From the NCBI RefSeq assembly GCF_964204645.1, contig NC_134027.1:9784485-9848484 (forward strand): 64,000 nt of DNA, read 5' to 3'. The notes beneath the pieces are model-generated. The model worked only from the letters and a program-made list of their open reading frames with translations, did no database searches and was not told the origin of the DNA. Positions 63,891 through 64,000 of this stretch are shown here, piece after piece; positions within the stretch are counted from its first letter, which is position 1; every line of letters starts with the position of its first letter. The position numbers and the translations under genes were made by a program. This stretch comes from Tubulanus polymorphus (lineage: Eukaryota; Nemertea; Palaeonemertea; Tubulaniformes; Tubulanidae).

Positions 63891-64000
63891 GTAAGATTTT
63901 GCCTACAATGGCCGCAAAGATTAACACTCAATGATTTCTACAGTAATTGTTTATTAGTTCCTGGCCACTTGCATGAACAGAATATGACATGCGAACAAGT

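Overview
This is nuclear DNA of an intron-rich invertebrate animal. Every recognisable protein is metazoan, genes are split by short-to-medium GT-AG introns, and the intergenic DNA is AT-rich and full of small inverted-repeat elements and microsatellites. The mix (an LRIG receptor, a DCC-type thiol protein, GPKOW, a class II ARF, PUS7, divergent FABPs and a secreted protein type I associate with molluscs and relatives) fits a lophotrochozoan; I cannot name the species. There is no bacterial, viral or CRISPR content.

Layout. 1-14909 (minus): 14 exons of an LRIG homologue, from signal peptide through the leucine-rich repeats to the second Ig domain, where the window edge cuts it. About 15.2-35.3 kb: a gene-poor stretch in which I recognise only mobile-element remnants. 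These are pogo-like MITEs, a family with hAT-like ends and 5-bp target duplications, a triplicated 100-bp repeat and hairpin elements. 35311-36448 (minus) and 36549-41182 (plus): a compact DCC thiol-disulfide protein gene and GPKOW, head to head across 100 bp. 41944-44409 (plus): a class II ADP-ribosylation factor with a perfect CRE upstream. 46393-51853 (minus): PUS7 pseudouridine synthase, complete in 14 exons. 53482-55074 (minus): a secreted protein of an unnamed family, best modelled with an 18-nt microexon. 56273-58503 and 59979-61468 (plus): a tandem pair of divergent fatty-acid-binding proteins. 61966-63731: a nearly perfect inverted repeat (572-bp arms, 622-bp spacer) whose right arm carries the start of a possible further gene running off the right edge.

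All exon joins were made by eye. For each gene given as complete, the phases add up to an uninterrupted reading frame, which is the main support for the models. DCC, GPKOW, ARF and PUS7 look like ordinary housekeeping genes with CpG- or E-box-bearing promoters. The FABP pair and the secreted gene look like tissue-specific genes, with TATA boxes before the FABPs. The least ordinary items are the inverted repeat over a gene start, the microexon, the FABPs that lack the usual ligand-binding arginines, and the 5-bp-TSD element family.
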